From the NCBI GenBank assembly GCA_903880015.1, contig CAIRNS010000009.1, forward strand, positions 1 to 64,000: a DNA stretch of 64,000 bases. The letters are read 5' to 3'. Below the pieces are notes generated by a model that searched no databases, was not told the DNA's origin, and saw nothing but the letters and a program-made list of their open reading frames with translations. Position 1 is the stretch's first letter; every line of letters begins with the position of its first letter. The position numbers and the translations under genes were made by a program. Of this stretch, positions 1 through 7,442 are shown one piece after another. Source of the stretch: an uncultured Elusimicrobia bacterium. Lineage in GTDB: Bacteria; Elusimicrobiota; Endomicrobiia; Endomicrobiales; CAIRNS01.

Positions 1-44
1 ATCTAATACATGTGTGCCTTTTTTCAATTATTCATTCAAGGAAT

Positions 45-73
45 GCGGGCGGACGCGAGGCCCGCCCCTACAA
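45..73. repeat. Dispersed GC-rich palindrome, copy 1
   Basis: The stretch starting GCGGGCGGACGCGAGG and ending CCCGCCCCTACAA can fold through GGGCGG pairing with CCGCCC. Close copies lie at 27596-27623 and 36375-36401, and a diverged copy lies inside the transposase remnant near 36207-36230. This one lies about 20 bases beyond the stop codon of the small membrane protein gene on the minus strand. It may act as a 3' hairpin, but there is no T-tract to call it a terminator. Confidence 0.8.
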
Positions 74-91
74 CACCAATGCTGGGTTCAA

Positions 92-256
92 TTATCGGGT
101 AAGTTTGTAGGCGAGCCAGATGCCGAGAATGCCGCCGGCGCCGCTGGTCAATAGGGATGTAAAGGAAAATGAATCGACGCCGAAAAGCACGGGGAGATAT
201 CCGCCGATAAGCGAACCGACGGTCATACCTATCAGGATAATCTTTTTTTGCGGCAT
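92..256 (-). CDS. Small two-helix membrane protein, 54 residues
   Basis: I do not recognise the family. The product is 54 residues, beginning MPQKKIILIGMTVGSLIGGY and ending GIWLAYKLTR. Two hydrophobic stretches (about residues 6-26 and 35-50) joined by a short polar loop predict a small inner-membrane hairpin protein. Glycine is spaced as in closely packed helices (GMTVGSLIGG and SGAGGILG). The ATG is preceded by GAGAGGT at good distance, and only five bases separate it from the stop of the DUF3820 gene, so it is the last gene of the efflux operon. Real coding is supported by the ribosome site, spacing and membrane pattern. The function is unknown; a small accessory subunit of the pump is possible but is inference only. 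Confidence 0.72.
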   Translation of the reverse strand: MPQKKIILIGMTVGSLIGGYLPVLFGVDSFSFTSLLTSGAGGILGIWLAYKLTR

Positions 257-261
257 AAAAT

Positions 262-498
262 TTACCTCTCGGGCGTTTCTTTTCCCCGCAGCGGGGCGAA
301 CAGGTGTTCAAGACCGTTGACCTTTATTTCATAGACAATCTGCAGCATATTTCCCAGCTCGCCCGCTGGAAATCCTTTTTGCTTAAACCAGACGACATAC
401 GGCTCGGGCAAATCAATCAACAAGCGGTTGGCGTATTTGCCAAACGGCATTCGCATCCGTGAAAGCTTAAGAAAATAAGCGCGGTCAGCTTCGCTCAT
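262..498 (-). CDS. DUF3820 family protein
   Basis: The 78-residue protein starts MSEADRAYFLKLSRMRMPFG and carries the DUF3820 hallmark: an MPFGKYANRLLIDLPEPYV-like segment followed by WF and a C-terminal helix. The family is small and cytoplasmic; some members are annotated as putative quorum-sensing-regulated virulence factors, but no biochemical role is settled. The start overlaps the end of the RND pump gene by 14 bases, so translation is probably coupled. A longer open frame upstream of this ATG is only a shadow of the pump gene. Its place inside an efflux operon is unusual, and nothing in the sequence shows a transport role. Confidence 0.8.
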   Translation of the reverse strand: MSEADRAYFLKLSRMRMPFGKYANRLLIDLPEPYVVWFKQKGFPAGELGNMLQIVYEIKVNGLEHLFAPLRGKETPER

Positions 499-3400
499 TG
501 TTTTTTGAGAACTCTTCCAAAGCATTGTGCACATCCGCCCGGTGCTTGGAGCTTTCAAGCCCCGAAACCAAACTGTACACACAGGGAACAACGATAAGGG
601 TAAGCAGGGTGGACACAATAACACCGCCGATGACGACCACCGCCATGGGCACGCGCGTTTCGGCGCCGGGCCCGAGAGCCAGCGCAGGGGGTACGGCAGC
701 CGCAACCGTGGCAACCGAGGTCATCAGTATGGGGCGCAGGCGTATCGGGCAGGCAGCCATCAGCGCTTCACTAACATTGAGGCCCTCGTTACGCCGCTGA
801 TTGGTAAAATCAACCAGCAGAATCGAATTCTTTTTGACGATACCCATCAGCAATATGACACCGATTGCGCTGTAGATATTAAGCGATTGGTGCGTAATGA
901 GCATGGCAACCACCGCGCCGGAAACACTAAACGGCAACGCCAGAAGCACGGTGAAAGGATGGACGAAACTGTTAAATTGCGTCCCCAACACCATATAGGC
1001 AACAAATATGCCGAATATCAGCGCGATATATAAACTGCCGAATGATTCTTTATAGGTTTGAGCACTACCTGAAAAAACAAGTTTGTACCCATCAGGAAGA
1101 TTTTTCTTGCCAAGCATCTCCACGGCTTTCAACGCTTCCCCCTGAGATTTGCCGGGAGCAACATTGGCAAACATACGGATAGCGCGTTCGCGGTTTTTAC
1201 GCGTAATCGACAACAGCGATGGTTTTTCAACCAGCGACACCACATCGGCAAGACGGATAATCTCGCCGCGGTTGTTACGCACATATATCTTGCCGATATC
1301 CTCAACGCGGTTGCGGTCAGATGAAACCAGTTGAACGCGAATATCATATCGACGCCCACCCTTGGTGAACTTCCCAACACGAACGCCGCCGATCATGGCA
1401 TTGATAGTATCGCCTATAACCGCGATGCTGACGCCCCGCTGTGCCGCTTTCGTTCTGTCCGGCACAACTTTCACCTCCGGCATCCCCAATTCATAGTCAG
1501 AATCAACATCGACCATCAACCCCGATTTTTCCATCCCATCCGCCAGCTGGCCGCTGAGAGACGCAAGCGTACCCCAGTCGGAACCGGTGATGGTGTATTC
1601 AACCGGAAATCCCCGTTTGGCGGTAAACCCCATCAGAGACGGGTCCTGCACAACAACCTTGGTCACACCCGGGACAAGCTTCAATTCTTTGCGGATAAGT
1701 GGCATCAATTCCTGTTGAGTCATCGGGCGGTGTAGTTCTGCGATGACGGGGCGCTCTTTAAGCGGCTTGAGGGTAATCATAACGCTGGCTGTATTGACCA
1801 GATCGCCGCCGACATTGCTGAGGTAACTGCTTACCTCAGCATGTTGTAAGAGTACTTTTTCCACTTCTTTTGCCACCCCATTGGTCGTATCAAGCGCAGT
1901 ACCTATTTTTGTCTCTATTTTCACCATCAAACGGCTCTGGTCCTGCGCGGGAACGAATTCCTTTTTTAGCAGCGCGAACAATCCCAATGAACCGAAAAAT
2001 AGCGACAAAGACAGTATAATCACCGTCCAGCGGCGTTCCAAACAAAATGCAAGCGCCACCGTGTATTTCACTTTGATCCACGCCATAAAACTATCCATGA
2101 CCTTGCCAATACCCGTAGTATGTCCAATGGAAAGAAATTGCGAACTAAACATCGGCGTCAGCGTGAGGGCGCCCAGAAGCGAGATCATCACCGCGACAGA
2201 AATGGTGACGCCAAACTGAAGAAAATATTTCCCGATGACCCCCTGCATAAATATCACGGGAACAAATATTGCCAGAATCGCCACGCTCGCGGCAATGGCA
2301 GCGAAAGTAATTTCCCGAGCGCCCTTGATTGCGGCTCGTATCTTGGTCTCGCCCTCTTCGCGGTGACGGGCAATATTTTCGAGCATCATGATGGCGTCGT
2401 CAACAACGATACCGATGACTAGCGAGAGTCCCAACAGGGTAAAAGCATTCAAAGTAAAACCCAACACATAAATGACAAAAAATGTGCCGCAAATAGACAA
2501 AGGAATAGTGAGGAAAATATTCAAGGCAGAACTAAACGACCCCAAAAACAGCCAACAGACCACCGAGGTAAGAATAACGGACAACAGCATGACAAAATTC
2601 ATGTCTTTAATGGATTCCTCGACAAAGGTGGTCATGTCGAAGCGAATCTCAAGCTTAACATCAGCCGGTAAATATTTTTGTATCTCGACAATGCGTTTTT
2701 TTACCGCCTGCGCCACTTCAACAGCGTTGGTTCCGCGCTGTTTGCGTATGCCCAATCCGACTGCGGTGGTACCCATGGTGCGGGATATCCGGCGGATGTT
2801 TGCCAGTCCGTCTTCGACTTCAGCAACATCGCCGATAGTAATTTTTTTCCACATCGGCGAATCCTGGCGCGCGGGGATAATCAGTGATGCAAATTCCGCC
2901 GTCGAGGCGGCTTCGCCGACAACCCGAACATTGGTCTCGCTCTTTCCTGAATCGATATACCCCGCCGGCACTTCAGCGTGTTCCGACGCGATAGCGGCAG
3001 TAATATCGTTCACCGTCAATTCATTTTGACGCATTTTGTCGGCATTGAGCCAAACGCGGAGATTAGGGTCAACATACCCGCCCAGCATCACATCGCCCAC
3101 CCCGGGCACCGTCGTAAACTGGTCCTGCAAATAATCACGGGTATATGACATCAAGAAATTGAGCGGACGATTACCGGAAAGCGTCAGCCAAATAATCGGC
3201 TGGTCTTCGGGATTGCTTTTCCTGATGACCGGCGGGTCCATGTCGCGCGGGAGGATCCGCTGAGCGCGCGCAATACTGCTTTGCACTTCCTGCAAGGCAA
3301 CATCAATATTCTTACTGAGGTCAAACTGAACGGTTATATCGGATTGTCCCTGGCGCGATGTTGATATGACTTCCTGAACACCCTGGATGCCCATCACCGC

Positions 3401-3607
3401 GCCTTCCAGAGTATCGGTTACTTCAGTCTCCATAACTTCCGGCGCAGCACCCTCCCAGGTGGTCGATATGGAAAGAACCGGGAAATCGACATCCGGCAGC
3501 TGGCTGACCCCCAACCGGTAAAACGCCGTCATCCCGAACACAATTATCCCAATCATCAACATCCACGCAAACACCGGATTTTTAATAGATGTATCTGACA
3601 ACGACAT
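485..3607 (-). CDS. RND-family multidrug efflux pump inner-membrane subunit (AcrB/MdtB-like)
   Basis: A 1040-residue proton-driven exporter of the HAE1 type, full length for the family. The N-terminus reads NPVFAWMLMIGIIVFG (first membrane helix), followed by the porter domain. The fourth-helix motif LVIGIVVDDAIMMLEN carries the paired aspartates of the proton relay near residue 405, and the second half has the matching GIVKKNSILLVDFTN segment with the relay lysine. The two large periplasmic loops and twelve helices follow the AcrB plan. It works as an inner-membrane trimer that passes substrates to a periplasmic adaptor and an outer-membrane channel. The channel gene is directly upstream, but no adaptor (HlyD/AcrA type) gene is present. 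Substrates cannot be told from sequence. The gene overlaps the DUF3820 gene downstream. Confidence 0.96.
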   Translation of the reverse strand: MSLSDTSIKNPVFAWMLMIGIIVFGMTAFYRLGVSQLPDVDFPVLSISTTWEGAAPEVMETEVTDTLEGAVMGIQGVQEVISTSRQGQSDITVQFDLSKNIDVALQEVQSSIARAQRILPRDMDPPVIRKSNPEDQPIIWLTLSGNRPLNFLMSYTRDYLQDQFTTVPGVGDVMLGGYVDPNLRVWLNADKMRQNELTVNDITAAIASEHAEVPAGYIDSGKSETNVRVVGEAASTAEFASLIIPARQDSPMWKKITIGDVAEVEDGLANIRRISRTMGTTAVGLGIRKQRGTNAVEVAQAVKKRIVEIQKYLPADVKLEIRFDMTTFVEESIKDMNFVMLLSVILTSVVCWLFLGSFSSALNIFLTIPLSICGTFFVIYVLGFTLNAFTLLGLSLVIGIVVDDAIMMLENIARHREEGETKIRAAIKGAREITFAAIAASVAILAIFVPVIFMQGVIGKYFLQFGVTISVAVMISLLGALTLTPMFSSQFLSIGHTTGIGKVMDSFMAWIKVKYTVALAFCLERRWTVIILSLSLFFGSLGLFALLKKEFVPAQDQSRLMVKIETKIGTALDTTNGVAKEVEKVLLQHAEVSSYLSNVGGDLVNTASVMITLKPLKERPVIAELHRPMTQQELMPLIRKELKLVPGVTKVVVQDPSLMGFTAKRGFPVEYTITGSDWGTLASLSGQLADGMEKSGLMVDVDSDYELGMPEVKVVPDRTKAAQRGVSIAVIGDTINAMIGGVRVGKFTKGGRRYDIRVQLVSSDRNRVEDIGKIYVRNNRGEIIRLADVVSLVEKPSLLSITRKNRERAIRMFANVAPGKSQGEALKAVEMLGKKNLPDGYKLVFSGSAQTYKESFGSLYIALIFGIFVAYMVLGTQFNSFVHPFTVLLALPFSVSGAVVAMLITHQSLNIYSAIGVILLMGIVKKNSILLVDFTNQRRNEGLNVSEALMAACPIRLRPILMTSVATVAAAVPPALALGPGAETRVPMAVVVIGGVIVSTLLTLIVVPCVYSLVSGLESSKHRADVHNALEEFSKNNERS

Positions 3608-3663
3608 ACCGTTACCTCTTTCTAATGAAATAATTTAAAGCGTCAAAAAATCTTTTCTTTTTT

Positions 3664-3699
3664 CTCCCCCTTTGACAAAGGAGGACACAGGGGGATTTG
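3664..3699. repeat. Solo end unit of the CAAATCC/GGATTTG hairpin repeat
   Basis: CCCCCTTTG and CAAAGGAGG pair around a single central A, followed by ACACAGGGGGATTTG. This matches the right-hand end of the arrays at 25144-25357 and 41479-41627. It fills part of the 115-base gap between the TolC-like and RND genes. No second end is visible here. Confidence 0.85.
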
Positions 3700-3722
3700 C
3701 CGTGCACCGAAATCTTTTCTTA

Positions 3723-4982
3723 TTATCGTACCGCTTCTTCCAAGAGGGCTTTGTCCAGTTTTACCTGGATAAGCGCGGTATCCATGTTTTGTTTAACATC
3801 CAACATACTCAACAACGCCTGAATCACATCCAGATTATTTACCAGACCGTACTGATAATCCCGCAACTGCATCTGATAACTTTTTGACGCTTTTTCAAAG
3901 GCGTCGGTATAGGCCGTTGCCTGTTTTATCGATGACGCCGCCGCTTCATAGCGGGTACGGAGCAGCGAACCAGCGGCGCGGGTCAACAGCGACACCGTTT
4001 GTTCCGCTTCGCGCAGGCGCGCCTTTTCCTCGTTCACCCTGCCGCGCGCGATGCCGCCCTGAAACAAAGGAACATCCAGCGACAACAGTGCCTCCCACGA
4101 AGAATTGGCAAGCGAACCGCTGCGCAGGGTGTACCATGAACCGTTAAAATCCAAAGTCGGCAGGAGTCCACCGGCGACAATGCCCACCCTCAGCGACTGC
4201 GATAAAAGTGATTGCTGAGCTGACTGAATATCGGCTCGGTTATTTAATTTCTCGGTAAATGATGTCATCGCCGGGAGTTCGCGTATCGTTGCATGGTCGT
4301 CCTGTACGGTCAATCCCGCGGCGGGGACATCGGTCAGAAATGATACTGCTTCCACCGCGCCCGCACGATCGCCGCCGGATTTTTCATTTTGCGCGTACAG
4401 GGCAGCCAGCTGTGATTCCGTCATCAGCACTTCGCTATCGCGGGATTTTCCCAGTCGAACGCGGTCGCCCAACTCTTTGAGACGGACAGACATCGATTGC
4501 GCGGTGGTTTGAATGTTCACCCGCACAGCGTCAATCGCGGCGAGCGTGTAAAACGCCCGAATAACCTGCTCCCGCACATCCCGATTTATATCGGCATAAT
4601 TATAGTTCTCTTTTGTCAGCTCGCTTTTCGCCAAATCTATGCCTTGTACGCGCCGAAAACCGGAAAACAAGGGTTGAGTCACCGCAAAACGGGAATCGGT
4701 CTGATCGCCCGCAACGGTATTCCCCGCTGAATCTCTGAGAGTTTTTGCGACTTTAAACCGAACATCCGGCAGAACACCCCCGCGCGCCTGCTTCAGACGG
4801 GCAGCCGCCTCATCCTGCTTGCCCACCTGGATGCGCAGCATTTCGCTCCGCGCCTGCGCCCGGACAAGACAGTCCTGCAGGGTCAACTGCCCCGAAAAAC
4901 CATCAGCGGCACACACACCACTCGATAAAACCACCGTCATCATCAATCCCACACCAGACAACAAAAGAAATATATTCCTCAT
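3723..4982 (-). CDS. TolC-family outer-membrane efflux protein
   Basis: A 419-residue outer membrane channel subunit of the OEP family. The ATG at 4982 opens a clear signal peptide (MRNIFLLLSGVGLMMTVVLS, cleavage near ...VCAADG). The earlier in-frame start would put 39 non-signal residues in front and overlap the previous gene, so I rejected it. The mature protein shows two similar halves rich in long amphipathic helices, with segments such as LTLQDCLVRAQARSEML and RADIQSAQQSLLSQSLRVG typical of the two OEP repeats. Such proteins form trimeric barrel-tunnels that pair with RND pumps. The gene lies between the Spy/CpxP-like gene and the RND gene and is very likely the exit duct for that pump. 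Confidence 0.93.
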   Translation of the reverse strand: MRNIFLLLSGVGLMMTVVLSSGVCAADGFSGQLTLQDCLVRAQARSEMLRIQVGKQDEAAARLKQARGGVLPDVRFKVAKTLRDSAGNTVAGDQTDSRFAVTQPLFSGFRRVQGIDLAKSELTKENYNYADINRDVREQVIRAFYTLAAIDAVRVNIQTTAQSMSVRLKELGDRVRLGKSRDSEVLMTESQLAALYAQNEKSGGDRAGAVEAVSFLTDVPAAGLTVQDDHATIRELPAMTSFTEKLNNRADIQSAQQSLLSQSLRVGIVAGGLLPTLDFNGSWYTLRSGSLANSSWEALLSLDVPLFQGGIARGRVNEEKARLREAEQTVSLLTRAAGSLLRTRYEAAASSIKQATAYTDAFEKASKSYQMQLRDYQYGLVNNLDVIQALLSMLDVKQNMDTALIQVKLDKALLEEAVR

Positions 4983-5043
4983 TACCACGCTACCCCCACA
5001 GAATGTACCGTTCAATGCACTGATTATATCATAAATATTTACG

Positions 5044-5535
5044 CTAATAATCCATCTTTGGCGGCATGAATCCAGGGCCGTGCGGCATTCTTTTTGCATT
5101 TTTCTGAAACACGGCCTTAAACCGTAGCCGCTGGTCGGCGGTTAAGGTTTTGCTGAATGCAAGTGAATGCTCGAATATAGTTTTTTCCAGCTGAATCTGC
5201 AGGGGGGCTATCTCGCCGATAATGCGGTCTATCGCGGCGACATCCGCCGTGCCTGAATCTATCAGCGAAAACAATGCGGCGCGTTTTTCTTCCAATTTCA
5301 GTTTAACAGGTTCTATCATTTTCTGCATAGCTTCCCAATCCGCATGCATTTTCTGCGCCTGGGGCTCGGTCAACTGAAGCATTTTTTGCATGCGTTTTTG
5401 ATGCCGCTCGATTTCTGTGGCCGGATGGCGTTCAAACGCCCGGTGCCTGAGCCAGTGATGGCCCATGGTAACGAGCACTCCCGCATTAAATCCCAGCGAA
5501 ATAATCATCAGTACGATTACCGCTTTTTTATTCAT
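5044..5535 (-). CDS. Spy/CpxP-like periplasmic sensor or chaperone
   Basis: The 163-residue product has an N-terminal membrane anchor or uncleaved signal (MNKKAVIVLMIISLGFNAGV) and an all-helical domain rich in charged residues with LTEPQAQKM and LTADQRLRF. These are the two LTxxQ-type motifs of the Spy/CpxP and CnrX-like 'periplasmic heavy metal sensor' group. Those proteins bind misfolded proteins or metals and signal to envelope regulators. The ATG at 5535 has GGGGGAAAG just upstream and overlaps the anti-sigma gene by eight bases. Its place between an anti-sigma gene and the efflux genes suggests it senses the envelope signal that releases the sigma factor, as CnrX does for CnrY/CnrH. That parallel is inference. 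The tail is histidine/methionine/proline rich (MPHGPGFMPPKM), possibly metal binding. Confidence 0.82.
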   Translation of the reverse strand: MNKKAVIVLMIISLGFNAGVLVTMGHHWLRHRAFERHPATEIERHQKRMQKMLQLTEPQAQKMHADWEAMQKMIEPVKLKLEEKRAALFSLIDSGTADVAAIDRIIGEIAPLQIQLEKTIFEHSLAFSKTLTADQRLRFKAVFQKNAKRMPHGPGFMPPKMDY

Positions 5536-6001
5536 AGTTCTTTCCCCCAATTAAATCAGTATACGCTGTTTCAACCTGTTCGCCCGGAATATCGTTGAAA
5601 GCCCGCGTTTCCCAGCCGGCAACCGTAGCCGACGAGGCGGGCAGGATGCTTCCGGTGCAATACATGCCCGCCAGGGACATACATGCCAAGAGAGAAAGGA
5701 CCACGGTCGCATTCAGCACGCGTCCCCCGTGAAAGATGAAAAACAAGTCCTTGAAACTGAAACTCCGGTTGTCCGCTCTCCTGAGTTCCCATTGCCGCCG
5801 TATATCGGCCCAGAGTGCGGGCGGTGCGGCAACAGCAGGCATTTCTCTCAACTGGGTCACCAGCGTGCGGGATGCTTCAAAAACAGAACGGCAATCGCTG
5901 CAGGCGGACAGATGGCTCTCCACTGCCTGACGGGCGGCATCGTCGAGCTCATGATCAATGAAATCCGTCATAATCAGACCGCGCATCTCTTTACAGTGCA
6001 T
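5528..6001 (-). CDS. Zinc-finger anti-sigma factor (membrane-anchored)
   Basis: A 157-residue protein with an N-terminal zf-HC2 domain: C3 and the ZAS motif HLSACSDC (His-x3-Cys-x2-Cys at about residues 30-37). One membrane helix follows (about residues 94-115, LNATVVLSLLACMSLAGMY), then a short periplasmic tail. Such proteins hold their partner ECF sigma factor at the inner membrane until a periplasmic signal arrives. The gene overlaps the end of the upstream sigma gene by 11 bases, the usual arrangement for a cognate pair, and the Spy-like gene downstream overlaps its end. Confidence 0.9.
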   Translation of the reverse strand: MHCKEMRGLIMTDFIDHELDDAARQAVESHLSACSDCRSVFEASRTLVTQLREMPAVAAPPALWADIRRQWELRRADNRSFSFKDLFFIFHGGRVLNATVVLSLLACMSLAGMYCTGSILPASSATVAGWETRAFNDIPGEQVETAYTDLIGGKNYE

Positions 6002-6602
6002 ATTTCTCCCTCTGGAGCAGCAAGTTTTCCCGTGCCCGTTTCAACCGCGAGCGGACCGTATTTATATTAATACGCAGTATCTGCGCAATTTCTTCGTACC
6101 GCAATCCTTCCATGTCCCTGAGCACCACGCACGCACGCTGGTCGTCACCCAGAGTATCCAGCAGTAGCTGAACTGTTTGCGCACTACTTGCTGAGGTGGC
6201 ATGGCGTTCAACGGGGCTCTCGGACAATGATTCAAGCGTCTCATCAAACGCAACGCGCCGGTGATTGAGCATCCGATTCTTTTTCCGGGTATTGAGCGCC
6301 GTATTCACCGTGATACGGTATATCCATGTCTTTAACGAAGATTTAAACTTAAATTGATCGAGGTTCTCAAGTATTTTTATAAAAGTTTCCTGGGCGATTT
6401 CATAGGCGTCATCCTCGTTGCCCGCCATCCCCAGGGCGACATGAAACACAAACCCGTGCGCCGCCGCATACAGGGCTTCTCCTGCTTGCGCATCACCTTG
6501 AGCAGCCATCCTTATCAGTTCGTCAGACAAATCCTGGATATCCATGTCTTTCATTTGATTAGACAATGCGCGCGGCAAGAAAGTTCCCTCAGTGCTCGGC
6601 AA
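5991..6602 (-). CDS. ECF-type RNA polymerase sigma factor
   Basis: The product (203 residues from the TTG at 6602) has the two ECF domains. Region 2 contains DDAYEIAQETFIKILENLDQF and KTWIYRITVNTALNTRK. Region 4 contains LGDDQRACVVLRDMEGLRYE followed by the helix-turn-helix ININTVRSRLKRAREN. It directs RNA polymerase to a small regulon, almost certainly including this operon, under control of the adjacent anti-sigma factor. The start is uncertain: TTG at 6602 has AAAGG six bases upstream, whereas ATG at 6554 (MKDMDIQD) gives a more typical N-terminus but has no ribosome site. I kept the longer form. Confidence 0.92.
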   Translation of the reverse strand: MPSTEGTFLPRALSNQMKDMDIQDLSDELIRMAAQGDAQAGEALYAAAHGFVFHVALGMAGNEDDAYEIAQETFIKILENLDQFKFKSSLKTWIYRITVNTALNTRKKNRMLNHRRVAFDETLESLSESPVERHATSASSAQTVQLLLDTLGDDQRACVVLRDMEGLRYEEIAQILRININTVRSRLKRARENLLLQREKYAL

Positions 6603-6616
6603 TAACTGCCTTTCTA

Positions 6617-6645
6617 TTTACACCTGACTGCAATTTATATATACT
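6617..6645 (+). promoter_or_regulatory. Sigma-70-type promoter of the rubrerythrin-like gene
   Basis: TTTACA and TATACT separated by exactly 17 bases, about 38 bases before the ATG at 6684. It sits in the 81-base divergent region between the sigma-factor operon and the rubrerythrin-like gene. I could not pick out a convincing ECF-type promoter for the opposite strand. Confidence 0.65.
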
Positions 6646-6683
6646 GGCAAAAGCTGTCTCATTTCCCATCGCAGGAGGATACC

Positions 6684-7373
6684 ATGAAAACCGTCAGCCG
6701 TACAATGTCGTTCTTTGGTATGATTGCCGCAGGCGCGGCAGCAGTAATCGTTCTTGCCGGCATCGCCGGTGCAGCCGAACAACAGCCGGCAGCCGCACCC
6801 GCCGCACCAGTAGCGACCACAGCTATGACACCCGCCTCAACAACACTGGCCAACCTCTTGGATGCCTTCAACAGAGAATCAAATGTCAGAGAATACTATC
6901 TCGCGTGCGCCAAAACTGCGGATAAAGAAAAATACCTCAAAGTTGCCGAACTTTTCAGAGGGGCCGCAAAATCAGAAGAAGTGCACATCAAATTTTATGC
7001 AAAGAATATCACCAAACTGGGGGGGACGCCCACCGCTGACATAAAAACTCCCATGGTCAAAACCACCGGTGAAAACCTTGCGGCAACGATAACCGAGATA
7101 AACAACGAGACCATGACGCTCTATCCGCAATACCTCGCCCAAGCCCAGGCGGCAGCTGTGCCCGAGGGGACCAGGGCATTCGGTTCAGCCATAAAGATAC
7201 GCGGCAATCAAAAAATCATCTTTGAAACCGCAGCGTCAAATCTTGCTTCATGGAAACAGTCAGCCGGCGGATTCTATGTCTGTACGGTCTGCGGACAGCT
7301 CGAGCAGAAACTTGATTTTGCAAAATGCGTTGTCTGCGGTGCGTCGCTCAATGAATTTGTGCAGGTAAAATAA
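6684..7373 (+). CDS. Exported rubrerythrin-like protein with C-terminal rubredoxin knuckle
   Basis: A 229-residue protein with a signal peptide (residues 1-30, ending AGIAGAAEQ), an Ala/Pro linker, a four-helix ferritin-like domain and a C-terminal rubredoxin-type site with C200xxC203 and C215xxC218. Rubrerythrins reduce hydrogen peroxide in anaerobes through a diiron site. Here E65, E98, H101 and E138/E142 can be matched to metal ligands. The last helix has ETAASNL where the family has a Glu-x-x-His-type pair, so one side of the diiron site looks altered. Cytoplasmic rubrerythrins lack signal peptides, so this is an envelope version. A consensus AGGAGG lies at 6673-6678. The gene is divergent from the efflux/sigma operon, hinting at shared oxidative or envelope stress control (inference). 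Confidence 0.85.
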   Translation: MKTVSRTMSFFGMIAAGAAAVIVLAGIAGAAEQQPAAAPAAPVATTAMTPASTTLANLLDAFNRESNVREYYLACAKTADKEKYLKVAELFRGAAKSEEVHIKFYAKNITKLGGTPTADIKTPMVKTTGENLAATITEINNETMTLYPQYLAQAQAAAVPEGTRAFGSAIKIRGNQKIIFETAASNLASWKQSAGGFYVCTVCGQLEQKLDFAKCVVCGASLNEFVQVK

Positions 7374-7442
7374 TCTTCCGTTGTTGCAATACGGCCTTTT
7401 CTCCGGACATGAGCCGGGAATAGTTGATTGGCAGACCCGCCG

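Noticed and set aside
262-714. A 150-residue protein ending in the DUF3820 sequence
   Set aside because: The extra N-terminal part is the pump gene read in another frame. The family homology begins at the ATG at 498.
3723-5099. Longer TolC-like protein starting at 5099
   Set aside because: It would put 39 residues before the signal peptide and overlap the upstream gene. The ATG at 4982 starts the signal peptide directly.
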